From contig NZ_FOWX01000011.1 in assembly GCF_900115555.1 (NCBI RefSeq), positions 62,001 through 126,000 on the forward strand: 64,000 bases of DNA, written 5' to 3'. The DNA comes from Pseudomonas borbori (lineage in GTDB: Bacteria; Pseudomonadota; Gammaproteobacteria; Pseudomonadales; Pseudomonadaceae). This document shows positions 47,103 through 57,756 of the stretch, one piece after another. The position numbers and the translations under genes are program-made. Below the pieces are notes generated by a model, which did no database searches, was not told the DNA's origin, and was given only the letters and a program-made list of their open reading frames with translations. Positions within the stretch are counted from its first letter, which is position 1, and each line of letters begins with the position of its first letter.

Positions 47103-48122
47103 TCATTTCCTCGGATCGAAGGCATCGCGTGCCGCTTCGCCGATAAACACCAGCAGGCTGAGCATCAACGCCAGCACGCTGAAGGCGCTGATACCGAGCC
47201 AGGGCGCCTGCAGATTGGATTTGCCCTGGGCGACCAGTTCGCCCAGGGAAGGCGCGCCCGGCGGCAGGCCGAAGCCGAGGAAGTCCAGTGCGGTCAGGGT
47301 GCCGATGGCGCCGGTGAGAATGAAGGGCATGAAGGTCATGGTCGAGACCATGGCGTTGGGCAGGATGTGACGAAACATGATGGCGCCGTTCTCCATGCCC
47401 AGGGCGCGGGCGGCGCGTACGTACTCCAGGTTGCGCCCGCGGAGAAACTCGGCACGCACCACATCGACCAGGCTCATCCAGGAGAACAGCAGCATGATGC
47501 CCAGCAACCACCAGAAATTCGGCTGCACGAAGCTGGCGAGAATGATCAGCAGGTAGAGCACCGGCAGGCCCGACCAGATTTCCAGGAAACGCTGCCCGGC
47601 CAGGTCGACCCAGCCGCCATAGAAGCCCTGCAAGGCGCCGGCGAACACGCCGATGATCGAGCTGAGGATGGTCAGGATCAGGGCGAACAGCACCGAGATG
47701 CGGAAGCCGTAGATCACCCGGGCCATGACGTCGCGGCCCTGGTCGTCGGTACCCAGCCAATTGTCGGCGGAAGGCGGTGCCGGGGCGGGCACCTGCAGGT
47801 CGTAATTGATGCTGGAGTAGCTGAAGGGGATCGGCGGCCAGAGCATCCAGCCGTCTTTCTGGGCGATCAGCTCCTGGATATAGGGGCTCTTGTAATTGGC
47901 CTGCAGGGGGAATTCGCCGCCAAATACGGTTTCCGGGTAGCGCTTGAGCACCGGGAAATACCAGTCGCCGTCGTAGCGCACGGCCAGCGGTTTGTCGTTG
48001 GCGATCAGTTCGGCGCCCAGGCTCAGGCCGAACAGGGCGAGGAAGATCCATAGCGACCACCAGCCGCGTTTGTGCGCCTTGAACAGTTCGAAGCGCCGTC
48101 GATTGAGTGGAGAAAGCGTCAT
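47103..48122 (-). CDS. nppC: Peptide ABC transporter permease (YejE/NppC)
   Basis: 339 residues. N-terminal TM segment (GWWSLWIFLALFGLSLGAEL), a periplasmic insert of ~90 residues (YDGDWYFPVLKRYPETVFGG... NWLGTDDQGRDVMARVIYG) and then the DppC-like TM core with EAA loop ARALGMENGAIMFRHILPNAM. Start MTLSPLNRRR at 48122, immediately downstream of the YejB-like gene. Together with the partner permease it forms the membrane channel. Confidence 0.9.
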   Translation of the reverse strand: MTLSPLNRRRFELFKAHKRGWWSLWIFLALFGLSLGAELIANDKPLAVRYDGDWYFPVLKRYPETVFGGEFPLQANYKSPYIQELIAQKDGWMLWPPIPFSYSSINYDLQVPAPAPPSADNWLGTDDQGRDVMARVIYGFRISVLFALILTILSSIIGVFAGALQGFYGGWVDLAGQRFLEIWSGLPVLYLLIILASFVQPNFWWLLGIMLLFSWMSLVDVVRAEFLRGRNLEYVRAARALGMENGAIMFRHILPNAMVSTMTFMPFILTGAIGTLTALDFLGFGLPPGAPSLGELVAQGKSNLQAPWLGISAFSVLALMLSLLVFIGEAARDAFDPRK

Positions 48123-48123
48123 C

Positions 48124-49197
48124 TCAACCCTCCCGGCTTTCGAAGTCGATGCGCGGATCGACCAGGGTATAGGTGATGTCACCGATCAATTTCACGGTCA
48201 ATCCCAACAAGGTGAAGACGAACAGGGTGCCGAAAACCACCGGGTAGTCGCGGTTGATGGCCGCCTCGAAACTCATCAGGCCAAGGCCGTCGAGGGAGAA
48301 AATCACCTCGATCAGTAAGGAGCCGGTGAAGAAGATGCCGATAAAGGCCGAGGGAAAGCCGGCGATGATGATCAGCATGGCGTTGCGGAACACATGGCCA
48401 TAGAGCACGCGGTTGTTGCTCAGGCCCTTGGCCCTGGCGGTAGTCACATACTGCTTGTTGATCTCGTCGAGAAAGCTGTTCTTGGTCAGCAGGGTCAGGG
48501 TGGCGAAGTTGCCGATCACCAGCGCGGTCACGGGCAACGCCAGGTGCCAGAAATAGTCGAGGATCTTGCCGCCGAGGCTGAGCTCGTCGAAGTTGTTCGA
48601 GGTCAGGCCGCGCAGCGGGAACCAGTCGAGGTAGCTGCCGCCGGCGAACACCACGATCAGCAGAATGGCGAAGAGGAAGGCTGGGATCGCGTAGCCGACG
48701 ATGATCGCCGAGCTGGTCCAGACGTCGAAGGCGCTGCCGTGGCGGGTGGCCTTGGCGATGCCCAGAGGGATGGAGACCAAGTACATGATCAGGGTGCTCC
48801 ACAGGCCCAGGGAGATAGACACCGGCATCTTCTCGATAATCAGGTCGATTACCCTGGCATCGCGGAAAAAGCTCTCGCCAAAGTCGAACTGGACATAATT
48901 TTTCAGCATGATCCAGAAGCGTTCGGGGGCCGGCTTGTCGAAGCCGTACAGGCGCTCTATCTCGGCGATCAGTTCCGGGTCGAGGCCCTGGGCGCCGCGA
49001 TAGTTGGAACCGGCCACGGCGACTTCGGCACCGCCGCCGGCGATGCGACTGGTGGCGCCCTCGAAGCCTTCCAACTTGGCGATCATCTGTTCCACCGGGC
49101 CGCCCGGGGCGGCCTGGATGATGATGAAGTTGATCAGCAGAATGCCGAACAACGTGGGAATGATCAGCAACAGGCGACGAATGATATACGCCAGCAT
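48124..49197 (-). CDS. nppB: Peptide ABC transporter permease (YejB/NppB)
   Basis: 357 residues. Starts with [26 protein letters not shown], the classical DppB/YejB N-terminal helix, followed by a long periplasmic insert with [14 protein letters not shown] and a TM core. The EAA motif is in [23 protein letters not shown]. One base separates its stop from the next start. Full-length. Confidence 0.9.
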   Translation of the reverse strand: MLAYIIRRLLLIIPTLFGILLINFIIIQAAPGGPVEQMIAKLEGFEGATSRIAGGGAEVAVAGSNYRGAQGLDPELIAEIERLYGFDKPAPERFWIMLKNYVQFDFGESFFRDARVIDLIIEKMPVSISLGLWSTLIMYLVSIPLGIAKATRHGSAFDVWTSSAIIVGYAIPAFLFAILLIVVFAGGSYLDWFPLRGLTSNNFDELSLGGKILDYFWHLALPVTALVIGNFATLTLLTKNSFLDEINKQYVTTARAKGLSNNRVLYGHVFRNAMLIIIAGFPSAFIGIFFTGSLLIEVIFSLDGLGLMSFEAAINRDYPVVFGTLFVFTLLGLTVKLIGDITYTLVDPRIDFESREG

Positions 49198-49198
49198 C

Positions 49199-51043
49199 TT
49201 ATCGCTCCGTGCTCGCCGCTGCGGCGTTGTCCGTGGCGGCGGGTTCCGGTTGCGGGCGAACCCACCAGGTGTTCAGGCCAATGTCGTATTTTGGGGTGAC
49301 CTTCGGGTGCTCGAGGTGGTTCCAGTAGGCCACGCGCCAGGTCTTGATGTGCCAGTTGGGGATGACGTAATGGCCCCACAGCAACACGCGGTCGAGGGCC
49401 CGGGTGTGGGCGACCAGACTCTGCCGCGAGTCGGCATTGATCAGGCCATCGACCAGTTGGTCGATGGCAGGGTCCTTCAGGCCGATGAAATTGCGGCTGC
49501 CGGGGTTGTCGGCGCTGCTCGAATGCCAGTATTCGCGCTGCTCGTTGCCCGGCGAGTTGGATTGGCCGAAGCCGCCCACGATCAGGTCGAAATCCCGCGA
49601 GCGCAGACGGTTGATGTACTGCGAGACATCGACCCGACGGATCACCAGTTCCATGCCGAGATCGGCCATGTTGCGCTTGAACGGTAGCAGTACGCGTTCG
49701 AATTCGGTTTGCGCGAGGAGGAACTCGAAGCTGACCGGCTTGCCTTCGGCATCGAGCATCTGGTCGCCTTCGATACGCCAGCCGGCTTCCTGCAATAATT
49801 GGTAGGCGCGCCGTTGCTGCTCGCGGATGATACCGCTGCCGTCGGTGACGGGGACGCGGAATTCCTCGGTGAACACCTGCGCCGGGATCATGTCGCGCAA
49901 CGGCCCGAGGAGCTTCAGCTCATCGGCGCCGGGCAGGCCGCTGGAGGCCAGTTCGGAGTTGTCGAAATAGCTGCGGGTACGGGTATAGGCGCCATTGAAC
50001 AACTGGCGGTTGGCCCATTCGAAATCGAACAGCAGACCCAGTGCTTCACGCACCCGTTTGTCCTGGAACAGGGGCCGGCGGGTATTGAAGATGAAGCCCT
50101 GCATGCCGGTGGGGTTGTGGTTGTCGATCTCTTCCTTGAGCAGTTGGCCATTGTCGACGGCGGGGCTGTCGTAGGCGGTGGCCCAGTTTTTCGCGCTGCT
50201 TTCCAGCCAGTAATCGAATTGCCCGGCTTTCAGCGCTTCGAGGGCCACTGTGTTGTCGCGGTAGTAATCGATGCGCATGCTGTCGAAGTTGTAGAAGCCG
50301 CGGTTGACCGGCAGATCCTTGCCCCACCAATCCTTGACCCGCTCATAGCGAATCGAGCGCCCGGCTTTGACTTCGGCAACCCTGTAGGGGCCGCTGCCCA
50401 GCGGAATCTCCAGATTGCCCTTGCTGAAGTCGCGTTCGGCCCACCAGTGCTTGGGCAGCACCGGCAGTTGCCCGAGAATCAGCGGCAGTTCGCGGTTGCC
50501 GGCATGCTTGAAGATAAAGCGCACCTGGCGCGGGCCTTCGACTTCGACCCGTTCGACATCGGCGTAATAGGCACGGTAGGTAGGGGCGCCATGGGTCATC
50601 AGGGTTTCGAACGTGAACTTGACGTCCTCGGCGGTCACCGCCTGGCCGTCGTTGAAACGCGCCTCGGGACGCAGGTAGAAACGCACCCAGGCGTTGTCCG
50701 GGGCTTTCTCGATTGTTTCCGCGAGCAGGCCGTATTCGCTGAAGGGTTCGTCCAGGCCATGGCGAGTCAGGGTGTCGTAGATCAGGCCGATGTCATCGGC
50801 CGCCACACCTTTGTTGATGAAGGGGTTGAGGCTGTCGAAACCACCAAAGCCGGCCTGACGCAAGGTACCGCCCTTCGGGGCGTCGGGGTTCACATAGTCG
50901 AAATGTTGGTAACCGGCCGGGTATTTGGCGGGTTCGTCATACAGGGTCAGGGCGTGCTTGCCTGCGGCCTGGACCAGGCTGGCCAGGGCGAGCAGGGCGA
51001 TGCTGCTGCCGTGCAATAGAAATGAACGCAGGGACAGCGTCAT
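49199..51043 (-). CDS. nppA2: Peptide-binding protein of ABC transporter (YejA-like, second copy)
   Basis: 614 residues with signal peptide [26 protein letters not shown]. The family start [36 protein letters not shown] is followed by the class-C (SBP_bac_5) pattern, e.g. [11 protein letters not shown]-like [20 protein letters not shown], and [22 protein letters not shown]. It is closely similar in plan to the upstream binding protein and overlaps it by four bases (ATGA). Two tandem binding proteins suggest a widened or divided substrate range for one channel. Confidence 0.9.
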   Translation of the reverse strand: MTLSLRSFLLHGSSIALLALASLVQAAGKHALTLYDEPAKYPAGYQHFDYVNPDAPKGGTLRQAGFGGFDSLNPFINKGVAADDIGLIYDTLTRHGLDEPFSEYGLLAETIEKAPDNAWVRFYLRPEARFNDGQAVTAEDVKFTFETLMTHGAPTYRAYYADVERVEVEGPRQVRFIFKHAGNRELPLILGQLPVLPKHWWAERDFSKGNLEIPLGSGPYRVAEVKAGRSIRYERVKDWWGKDLPVNRGFYNFDSMRIDYYRDNTVALEALKAGQFDYWLESSAKNWATAYDSPAVDNGQLLKEEIDNHNPTGMQGFIFNTRRPLFQDKRVREALGLLFDFEWANRQLFNGAYTRTRSYFDNSELASSGLPGADELKLLGPLRDMIPAQVFTEEFRVPVTDGSGIIREQQRRAYQLLQEAGWRIEGDQMLDAEGKPVSFEFLLAQTEFERVLLPFKRNMADLGMELVIRRVDVSQYINRLRSRDFDLIVGGFGQSNSPGNEQREYWHSSSADNPGSRNFIGLKDPAIDQLVDGLINADSRQSLVAHTRALDRVLLWGHYVIPNWHIKTWRVAYWNHLEHPKVTPKYDIGLNTWWVRPQPEPAATDNAAAASTER

Positions 51044-52872
51044 CGGGCATTCTCCGTGGGTTTCAGCCACCAGGTGCGCAGGCCCAGGGTATAGGGCGGC
51101 GTGGTGACGAAGGCAAACCGGTTGCGGTAGGCCAGGCGGTGATAGTTGATATACCAATTGGGGATGGTGTAGTGCTGCCACAGCAGCACCCGGTCCAGTG
51201 CGCGAGTGGCGGCGATTTGTTCATCGCGGGTTTGCGCCGACAGCAGTTTGTCGAGCAGGGCGTCGACCACTGGATGGTTCACCCCCGCATAGTTCTTGCC
51301 GCCCTTGACCGTGGCCTGGCTGGAGTGGAAGTACAGCCATTGTTCAAGGCCCGGGCTGAGGGTTTGTGGCAGGGTCAGCAGGATCATGTCGAAATCGAAT
51401 TGATCCAGGCGCTGTTTGTATTGCGCGCGATCGACGGTGCGCAGGTTGGCCTGGATGCCGATGCTGGCGAGGTTCTCGGTGAACGGCTGGAGGATGCGTT
51501 CGAGATTGGGATTGACCAGCAAAATCTCGAACTGCAGCGGCTGGCCCTTGGCGTTCAGCAGATACTGGCCGGACGGTTTCCAGCCAGCCTCGGCCAATAG
51601 ACCGAGGGCGCGGCGCAAGGTTTCCCGGGGGATGCCGCGGCCATCGGTTTGCGGTATGGCGAAGGGTTCGCTGAACAGGCGTTTCGGCAGTTGCTGGCGA
51701 TAAGGCGACAGCAGCAGCCATTCGGCGCCTTCGGGCGTGCCGGTGGCGGAGAATTCGCTGTTTGGGTAATAGCTCTTGGCGCGCAAATAGGAACTGTTGA
51801 ATAGCGCGCGGTTGGTCCACTCGAAGTCGAACATCAGCCCCAGCGCTTCGCGTACCTTGCGTTCGGCGAAAGCCGCGCGCCTGCTGTTCATGAACAGAGC
51901 CTGGGTCTGGGTGGGGATCTGGTGCGGGATCTCCGCACGGATCACCTCGCCGCGCGCAATCGCCGGAAAGCGGTAGCCGTTGGCCCAGTTCTTCGCTTGT
52001 TGCTCGATATAGAAGTCGAACTCACCGGCCTTGAAGGCTTCGAAGGCCACATGGCTGTCGCGGTAGAACTCCACCTCGACCCGATCGAAGTTGTACTTGC
52101 CGCGATTGACCGGCAGTTTCTCGCCCCACCAATCTTTCACCCGTTCAAAGGTCAGGCTGCGCCCTGGGTTGACCTGGGTGATGCGGTAAGGACCGCTGCC
52201 CAGCGGCGGCTCGAAGGTGGTGGCCTTGAAGTCGCGATCCTTCCAGTAATGCTGCGGCAGTACCGGCAATTCGCCCAGGCGCAGGATCAGCAGCGGATTG
52301 CCCGAGCGTTTGAAGACGAAGCGGATGCGGTGGCGATTGAGGATGTCGACCCGTTTGACTTCCTGCAGGCTGGTGCGGTACTGCGGGTGCCCCTCCTTGA
52401 GCAGCAGCCGATAGGAAAACGCCACGTCGTAGGCCGTGATCGGTTTGCCGTCATGGAAGTGCGCTTGCGGGCGCAGATTGAACACTACCCAGCTGCGGTC
52501 TTCGCTGTATTCGACCGACTTGGCGATGAGGCCGTAACTGGAGGCTGGCTCATCGCCGGAGGGGTCGTAATGACCGGTGCCGGCCATCAGCGGTTCGTTC
52601 AGCCCGGTGACGCCGTATTGCAGGAAATTGGCGGTGGAAATCGGGCTGGTGCCCTTGAAGGTGTAGGCATTGAGGGTGTCGAAGGTGCCCATGCCCATGA
52701 AACGCAGCATGCCGCCTTTCGGCGCATCGGGATTGACCCAGTCGAAATGGCTGAAGCTGGCCGGGTATTTGAGCGCGCCAAATTGCGCATAGCCGTGGCT
52801 TTCGCTGACGGTCGCCCACGCGGGAAAGCCGATGACCAAACTGAGGACTAGCGAGAGGAGGGGACGTATCAA
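51040..52872 (-). CDS. nppA1: Peptide-binding protein of ABC transporter (YejA-like, first copy)
   Basis: 610 residues, signal peptide MIRPLLSLVLSLVIGFPAWA. Same family: [64 protein letters not shown] and the C-terminal LRTWWLKP. First gene of the five-gene transporter operon, divergent from the HDOD gene with a gap of ~155 bases. Periplasmic. Confidence 0.9.
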   Translation of the reverse strand: MIRPLLSLVLSLVIGFPAWATVSESHGYAQFGALKYPASFSHFDWVNPDAPKGGMLRFMGMGTFDTLNAYTFKGTSPISTANFLQYGVTGLNEPLMAGTGHYDPSGDEPASSYGLIAKSVEYSEDRSWVVFNLRPQAHFHDGKPITAYDVAFSYRLLLKEGHPQYRTSLQEVKRVDILNRHRIRFVFKRSGNPLLILRLGELPVLPQHYWKDRDFKATTFEPPLGSGPYRITQVNPGRSLTFERVKDWWGEKLPVNRGKYNFDRVEVEFYRDSHVAFEAFKAGEFDFYIEQQAKNWANGYRFPAIARGEVIRAEIPHQIPTQTQALFMNSRRAAFAERKVREALGLMFDFEWTNRALFNSSYLRAKSYYPNSEFSATGTPEGAEWLLLSPYRQQLPKRLFSEPFAIPQTDGRGIPRETLRRALGLLAEAGWKPSGQYLLNAKGQPLQFEILLVNPNLERILQPFTENLASIGIQANLRTVDRAQYKQRLDQFDFDMILLTLPQTLSPGLEQWLYFHSSQATVKGGKNYAGVNHPVVDALLDKLLSAQTRDEQIAATRALDRVLLWQHYTIPNWYINYHRLAYRNRFAFVTTPPYTLGLRTWWLKPTENAR

Positions 52873-53027
52873 GTGAAATATCCGATCCAGAGCGGCTTTT
52901 GGGCTTCTTGTCCAGTACAGTAACAGCTTGTATCCGCAGGAAAAAGGCCAAGTCTATTGGCAGGACATGCTGGCATTATTACGCTCTTCATTACGCTCCT
53001 CCGATTAATCACCACGAGGCCTTGAAC

Positions 53028-54473
53028 TTGGATACACGTAGCCATGGTCTGCAGTCATGGATCGAGCGTCTGAATCAGGCCGAATTACCGGCCCTGGCTG
53101 CGGTGGTGCAGGATCTGCAGCGCCTGGCGCAACAAGAGCACGCGTCTGTTCAGCAACTGGCGGACGTCCTGCTGCGCGATGCCTCGTTGACCTCCAAGGT
53201 GCTGCGAGTCGGCAATAGCGCCTATTACAACCCTTCGCAAGAAACCATCAAGACCATCTCGCGGGCCATCGTCCTGATCGGCTTCGACAATGTACGCCTG
53301 ATCAGTCTCTCCGTGAGCCTTATCGATGGCTTGCTCACCCGGGCGCCGCGTGAGCAGTTGCAGGAACTGCTCGCGCGCTCGTTTCATGCGGCCGTACAGG
53401 CGCGCAATATTGCCGGCTACGTGCTGACAAGGTACGAGGAGGAGGTCTTCATCGCGGCCCTGCTCTATCACCTGGGCGAACTGGCTTTCTGGGGCTGTGG
53501 CGGTGAACAGGCGGACGAACTGGCCAGCGCCTTGTCCCAGCCAGGAGTCGATGTCGAGGAAGCGGTGCGAGCGGTGCTCGGCACCAGTTTCCGCCAGCTG
53601 ACCCAGGGGTTGGTGAAAGGCTGGAATATCGGCGAGATCGCCAGCCTGGCGCATAACAGCGTCAACCATAACGACCCGGCGGTGCGCGCGGTCAGTCTGG
53701 GCGCCCGGATCAGTGAGGCAGCGCTCGGTGGTTGGGACTCGCCTGCGATGGAGGCCGTGGTCGGCGAGATGGCGACATTCATCGGGGGCAGCCCGCAGGA
53801 GGCCATGCAGCAGGTTCTTGCCAGTGCCGATGAAGCGGTCAAGGTGGCCGCGACCTTTGGCGCCAGTCAGCTCTGCCGCCTGATCCCCAATACCGATCCC
53901 GAGCAAATCCGTCTGCAGCAGGAGCAGCGCAAGGCGAGCCTGTTGCAGCCCAATCTGCAGCTGCTGCAGCAGGCCCTGCAGGATCTGGGATTGCTGGCGT
54001 CTCGCCGAGGCGATCTCGACTTGATTCTCGATACCCTGCTCAAGGGGCTGCATCAGGGCGCGGGGCTGGAACGGGTGATGTTGGTAGTGCTGGCCGGAGG
54101 ACAAAGTTGTTTTCGGGCCAAACGGGTGGTGGGCGAAGAAACCGAAGGCTGGTTGCGCGATTTCCTGCTGCCGGTCGAGTCACGCGAGCAACCGCACATC
54201 TTCAGCTACGTGTTGCGCAATAAGGAAGCCGTGTGGATGGGGGTACCTGCCAGCTACAGCCTCAACGAACTGGTGACCCAGCCGATACGTCAGCGGCTCG
54301 GCCAGGGCATGTTCTTTATTGCCCCGCTATTGGCCGGCAACCGCGAGATCGGTGTGATCTATGCCGACAACCGGGTGTCCGGGCGCGCCTTGAAGCATGA
54401 GCAGTTCGTTGCCTTCCAGCGCTTTACCCAACTCACCCGACGTTGCCTGGAGGCGTTGAGTCAGCGCGCTTGA
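53028..54473 (+). CDS. HDOD-GAF signalling protein
   Basis: 481 residues. HDOD domain at ~10-210 (LPALAAVVQDLQRLAQQE, SLTSKVLRVGNSAYYNP, RAIVLIGFDNVRLISLS, AALLYHLGELAFWG), a phosphohydrolase-like fold that usually lacks catalytic metal ligands and acts in signalling. A C-terminal GAF-like domain (~330-475; DLILDTLLKGLHQGAGLERVML, MFFIAPLLAGNREIGVIYADN) would bind a small ligand. Start is TTG 53028 with GAGG 8 bases before; TTG 53022 is an alternative. Divergent from the peptide transporter and convergent with mltD. No output domain present. Confidence 0.82.
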   Translation: MDTRSHGLQSWIERLNQAELPALAAVVQDLQRLAQQEHASVQQLADVLLRDASLTSKVLRVGNSAYYNPSQETIKTISRAIVLIGFDNVRLISLSVSLIDGLLTRAPREQLQELLARSFHAAVQARNIAGYVLTRYEEEVFIAALLYHLGELAFWGCGGEQADELASALSQPGVDVEEAVRAVLGTSFRQLTQGLVKGWNIGEIASLAHNSVNHNDPAVRAVSLGARISEAALGGWDSPAMEAVVGEMATFIGGSPQEAMQQVLASADEAVKVAATFGASQLCRLIPNTDPEQIRLQQEQRKASLLQPNLQLLQQALQDLGLLASRRGDLDLILDTLLKGLHQGAGLERVMLVVLAGGQSCFRAKRVVGEETEGWLRDFLLPVESREQPHIFSYVLRNKEAVWMGVPASYSLNELVTQPIRQRLGQGMFFIAPLLAGNREIGVIYADNRVSGRALKHEQFVAFQRFTQLTRRCLEALSQRA

Positions 54474-54484
54474 GTGCTGCTCGA

Positions 54485-56041
54485 TCAGGGCAGACGCAGG
54501 GTCAGGGTTTGCCCTGGCTTGATGACGTTGCCCGTGCGTGGATTCCAGCGTTGCAGGTGCTGCATCTCGACCTTGAAGCGTTTGGCGATGGCGTACAGCG
54601 AATCGCCTTTGCGCACCTTGTAATAGGTCGTAGCGCCACGTCCGCTAGCGCTGGATGTCGCCGGCATCTGGCCGCCGTGTAGCGCCAGAGTCTGGCCGGC
54701 GCGCAGGTTGTGGCTTTTGAGGTTGTTCCAGCGCTGCAAGTCCTTGGTCGAGACCTGGTGGTTCTTGGCGATTTGCCAGAGGCTGTCGCCGTTTTTCACT
54801 CGATAACTGCGTGATTGCGCAACAGAACGGGCAGCAGGCTGGAACAGCGGCTCTTTCGGCGAGACGCCCGGTTGCGCGGGAATGCTGAGTACCTGGCCGA
54901 TACGCAAATGGTTGCTGGACAGCTTGTTGATGTCTTTGAGGGTACTGACTGTCAGGTGATAGCGGTTGGCGATGCTGTTGAGGCTGTCGCCGGAACGAAC
55001 GCTGTACTGCTGCCAGTCCACCAGATCCTGCGGTTTCATCAATGCCAGGTTGGCAGCCAGCAGTTCCGCATTGGCGGTCGGCACCAGCAGATGTTGCGGG
55101 CCGTCCAGGGTGATGCGTCGTTTAAAGGCCGGGTTGAGCTGGTACAACTCGTCCTCGTCCAGGTCAGCCATGGCGGCGACCCTGGACAGGTCCATGCGCT
55201 GCTTGAGTGCGACTTTCTCGAAATAGGGTTCGTTGGCAATCGGTTCGAGGTCGACGCCGTAGGCCTGCGGGGACATCACCACCTGCGACAGGGCCAGCAG
55301 CTTGGGCACGTAATTCTGCGTCTCCTTGGGCAGCGTCAGGTTCCAGTAGTCGGTCGGTAGGCCGAGTTGCTGGTTGCGTTCGATGGCCCGGCTGACACGG
55401 CCTTCGCCGGCATTGTAGGCGGCCAGGGCGAGCAGCCAGTCGCCGTTGAACATCTCATGCAGGCGTGACAGGTAGTCCATCGCCGCATTGGTCGAGGCCG
55501 TGACGTCGCGGCGCCCGTCGTACCAGCTGGTCTGGCGCAGGTTGAAATGCCGGCCGGTGGAGGGGATGAATTGCCACAGACCGACCGCATTGGCGTGGGA
55601 ATAGGCGAAGGGGTTGTAGGCGCTTTCGATCATCGGCAGCAACGCCAGCTCCATCGGCATGTTGCGCTCTTCCAGGCGCTCGACGATGTAATGGATATAG
55701 GGGCCGCTGCGTTCGCCGGATTTTTCGATAAAAGAAGGGTTGCTGACGAACCACAGGCGCTGCTGCTCGATGCGCGGGTTGATGCCGATCTGATCCTGCA
55801 TCTGGTAGCCATCACGGACACGCTGCCAGATATCCTCGGGCTCTGCCGTGGCGATGCTGTCGGTCAGCCAGACCGGTTCGCGTTCCAGGCCCACCGTCAG
55901 ATCGGTGTCGTTACCGCTGTCCTCGGTGTTATTGCCCGTGCTCTGGCAGCCGGCCAGGGTTGCACAAAACACCACCACCAGCGCCTGTGCGCCTTGTGCC
56001 AATGCCTTTAGATTCAATGTCTTGCGTGGTGATAAAGGCAT
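54485..56041 (-). CDS. mltD: Membrane-bound lytic murein transglycosylase D
   Basis: 518 residues. A lipoprotein signal ends in a lipobox (FCATLAGC). The SLT catalytic domain contains ESAYNPFAYSHANAVGLWQFIPSTG (catalytic Glu) and LLALAAYNAGEGRVSRAI. Three LysM repeats follow (~347-390, ~418-461, ~474-517; e.g. YRVKNGDSLWQIAKNHQVST), binding peptidoglycan. It cleaves glycan strands to 1,6-anhydro products. E. coli MltD has fewer LysM repeats; pseudomonad versions like this carry more. Monocistronic, convergent with the HDOD gene at 11 bases. Confidence 0.93.
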   Translation of the reverse strand: MPLSPRKTLNLKALAQGAQALVVVFCATLAGCQSTGNNTEDSGNDTDLTVGLEREPVWLTDSIATAEPEDIWQRVRDGYQMQDQIGINPRIEQQRLWFVSNPSFIEKSGERSGPYIHYIVERLEERNMPMELALLPMIESAYNPFAYSHANAVGLWQFIPSTGRHFNLRQTSWYDGRRDVTASTNAAMDYLSRLHEMFNGDWLLALAAYNAGEGRVSRAIERNQQLGLPTDYWNLTLPKETQNYVPKLLALSQVVMSPQAYGVDLEPIANEPYFEKVALKQRMDLSRVAAMADLDEDELYQLNPAFKRRITLDGPQHLLVPTANAELLAANLALMKPQDLVDWQQYSVRSGDSLNSIANRYHLTVSTLKDINKLSSNHLRIGQVLSIPAQPGVSPKEPLFQPAARSVAQSRSYRVKNGDSLWQIAKNHQVSTKDLQRWNNLKSHNLRAGQTLALHGGQMPATSSASGRGATTYYKVRKGDSLYAIAKRFKVEMQHLQRWNPRTGNVIKPGQTLTLRLP

Positions 56042-56141
56042 TGTTTGGCTGGGGCTTCCCGGGGTAAAGGTCGGGCGATTCTAGGAATCGAAGCCGGAGT
56101 GGTCAAGTTTTAACCACTCTTTTGCAGGGTTGTCGAGGTTT

Positions 56142-56915
56142 TTAGAAATTATCCTTCCATGCGCGCAGGCGCGCGAAGACTTCGCTGGGCGAGCGTTTTT
56201 GCGCGCCGTCATGCTCGTCAATTTTTGCTATGACCGCCTCTTCGGTGCTGCGCAAGAAGGGGTTGGTCGCGCACTCCAGGGCCAGGCTGGACGGTAGGCT
56301 GATGCGGCCTTCGGCGCGCCAGGCACTGACCTCTTGCAGGCGCTGGGTGATCTGCAGGTTGTCCGGTTCGACCGCCTGGGCAAAGCGCAGGTTGCTCAAG
56401 GTGTATTCATGGGTGCAGTACACCCGGGTTTGCCCTGGCAGGGCCGCCAGGCGGCTGAGCGAGTCGTGCATCTGCGCGGGGCTGCCTTCGAACAGGCGCC
56501 CGCAGCCGGCGGCGAACAGGGTGTCGCCACAAAACAGCCAGTGCTGCTCTGCCTGGTAATAGGCGATATGGCCCAGGGTGTGACCCGGTACTTCGATCAC
56601 CCGAAGGCGCTGGCCGAGCACCTCGACCTCATCGCTTTCGCGCAAGGCCAGATCGCGCGCGGGGATCTTTTCCTGCGCCGGGCCGAGTACCCGTGCCCCG
56701 GTGGCCGCCTTCAACGGCCGGATGCCGCCGACATGGTCGGGGTGATGGTGGGTGATCAGAATGTCGCTCAATTGCCAGTCCGGGTGGCTGCCCAGCCAGG
56801 CCAGCACCGGCGCCGCATCACCGGGGTCGACCACCGCGCAACGGCGCTGTGCGAGGTCTTGCAGCAACCAGATATAGTTGTCCGAGAAGGCGGGCAGGGC
56901 GTCGATCTTTATCAT
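56142..56915 (-). CDS. gloB: Hydroxyacylglutathione hydrolase (glyoxalase II)
   Basis: 257 residues; hydrolyses S-lactoylglutathione in methylglyoxal detoxification. Metallo-beta-lactamase motif [16 protein letters not shown], further metal ligands in [30 protein letters not shown] and [32 protein letters not shown] marks the GloB N-terminus. Two adjacent ATGs (56915, 56918) could start it; 56915 fits the conserved beginning. Confidence 0.93.
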   Translation of the reverse strand: MIKIDALPAFSDNYIWLLQDLAQRRCAVVDPGDAAPVLAWLGSHPDWQLSDILITHHHPDHVGGIRPLKAATGARVLGPAQEKIPARDLALRESDEVEVLGQRLRVIEVPGHTLGHIAYYQAEQHWLFCGDTLFAAGCGRLFEGSPAQMHDSLSRLAALPGQTRVYCTHEYTLSNLRFAQAVEPDNLQITQRLQEVSAWRAEGRISLPSSLALECATNPFLRSTEEAVIAKIDEHDGAQKRSPSEVFARLRAWKDNF

Positions 56916-56991
56916 CATGCGGGTCGCTAAGCAGGCCATAAAGGTGCATCTTAGGACTCATTGGCGGTGCTGGCTACGCAGGTAATCCTTT

Positions 56992-57750
56992 ATGTCCGAT
57001 CATCCTTTCGCTCAGGCCGATGCCGATTGGCTCAAACTTATCGGCACGGCGCGCCACTGGTTCAACGGGCCCTACGGGCAGTTGCTGCTGGAGGACGAAC
57101 AGCGCTTGCTCGAGGAAGAGTTGGCGCGCTTCTTCGGCGGTTACATGGTGCACTACGGCCCTTCCGCGCAAGCCTCGCCGAATGCCGCGCAGATCCAGCG
57201 CAACGTGCGGGTCGGCGCGCCCTTCAGCGGGGTGGAGATCGTCTGCGAGGAGCAGGCCTGGCCGCTGACCGAATATGCCGCCGATGTCGTGTTGCTCCAG
57301 CATGGCCTGGACTTCAGTCTGTCGCCCCATGGTCTGTTGCGCGAAGCGGCCCACAGCGTGCGCCCGGGCGGCCATCTGCTGGTGGTCGGGATCAACCCGA
57401 GGAGCGCCTGGGGCGTGCGCCATCTGTTCGCCCGCGATGCCTTGCGTCAGGCCCGCTGCATTGCGCCCAACCGGGTCAGTGACTGGCTGCACCTGTTGGG
57501 CTTCGCGCTGGAGAAACGCCGCTTCGGGTGCTATCGTCCGCCGCTTGCTTCCACTGCCTGGCAGGCTCGTCTGGCTCCGCTGGAAACCTGGGGCGACGCC
57601 TGGCAATCGCCAGGCGGCGGCTTCTATCTATTGGTCGCGCGCAAGCTGGTGATCGGCTTGCGCCCGTTGCGGCAGACGCAGCGAGCGCCCATGGGCAAGC
57701 TGGTGCCCATGCCGGTAGCCAAGGTCAGTCGCCGCGAGCCGAAGCCCTAA
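56992..57750 (+). CDS. Degenerate class I SAM methyltransferase-like protein
   Basis: 252 residues. The C-terminal half of the Rossmann fold is present: YAADVVLLQHGLDFSLSPHGLLREAAHSVRPGGHLLVVGINP is the motif II/III region of Methyltransf_11 proteins, and RVSDWLHLLGFALEKRRFGCYRP follows. A clear motif I (E/D-x-G-x-G-x-G) is not visible in the preceding stretch, so SAM binding is uncertain. The equivalent gene in P. aeruginosa also lies between gloB and rnhA. Arg/Pro/Lys-rich tail. Function unknown. Confidence 0.7.
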   Translation: MSDHPFAQADADWLKLIGTARHWFNGPYGQLLLEDEQRLLEEELARFFGGYMVHYGPSAQASPNAAQIQRNVRVGAPFSGVEIVCEEQAWPLTEYAADVVLLQHGLDFSLSPHGLLREAAHSVRPGGHLLVVGINPRSAWGVRHLFARDALRQARCIAPNRVSDWLHLLGFALEKRRFGCYRPPLASTAWQARLAPLETWGDAWQSPGGGFYLLVARKLVIGLRPLRQTQRAPMGKLVPMPVAKVSRREPKP

Positions 57751-57756
57751 GCGCTT

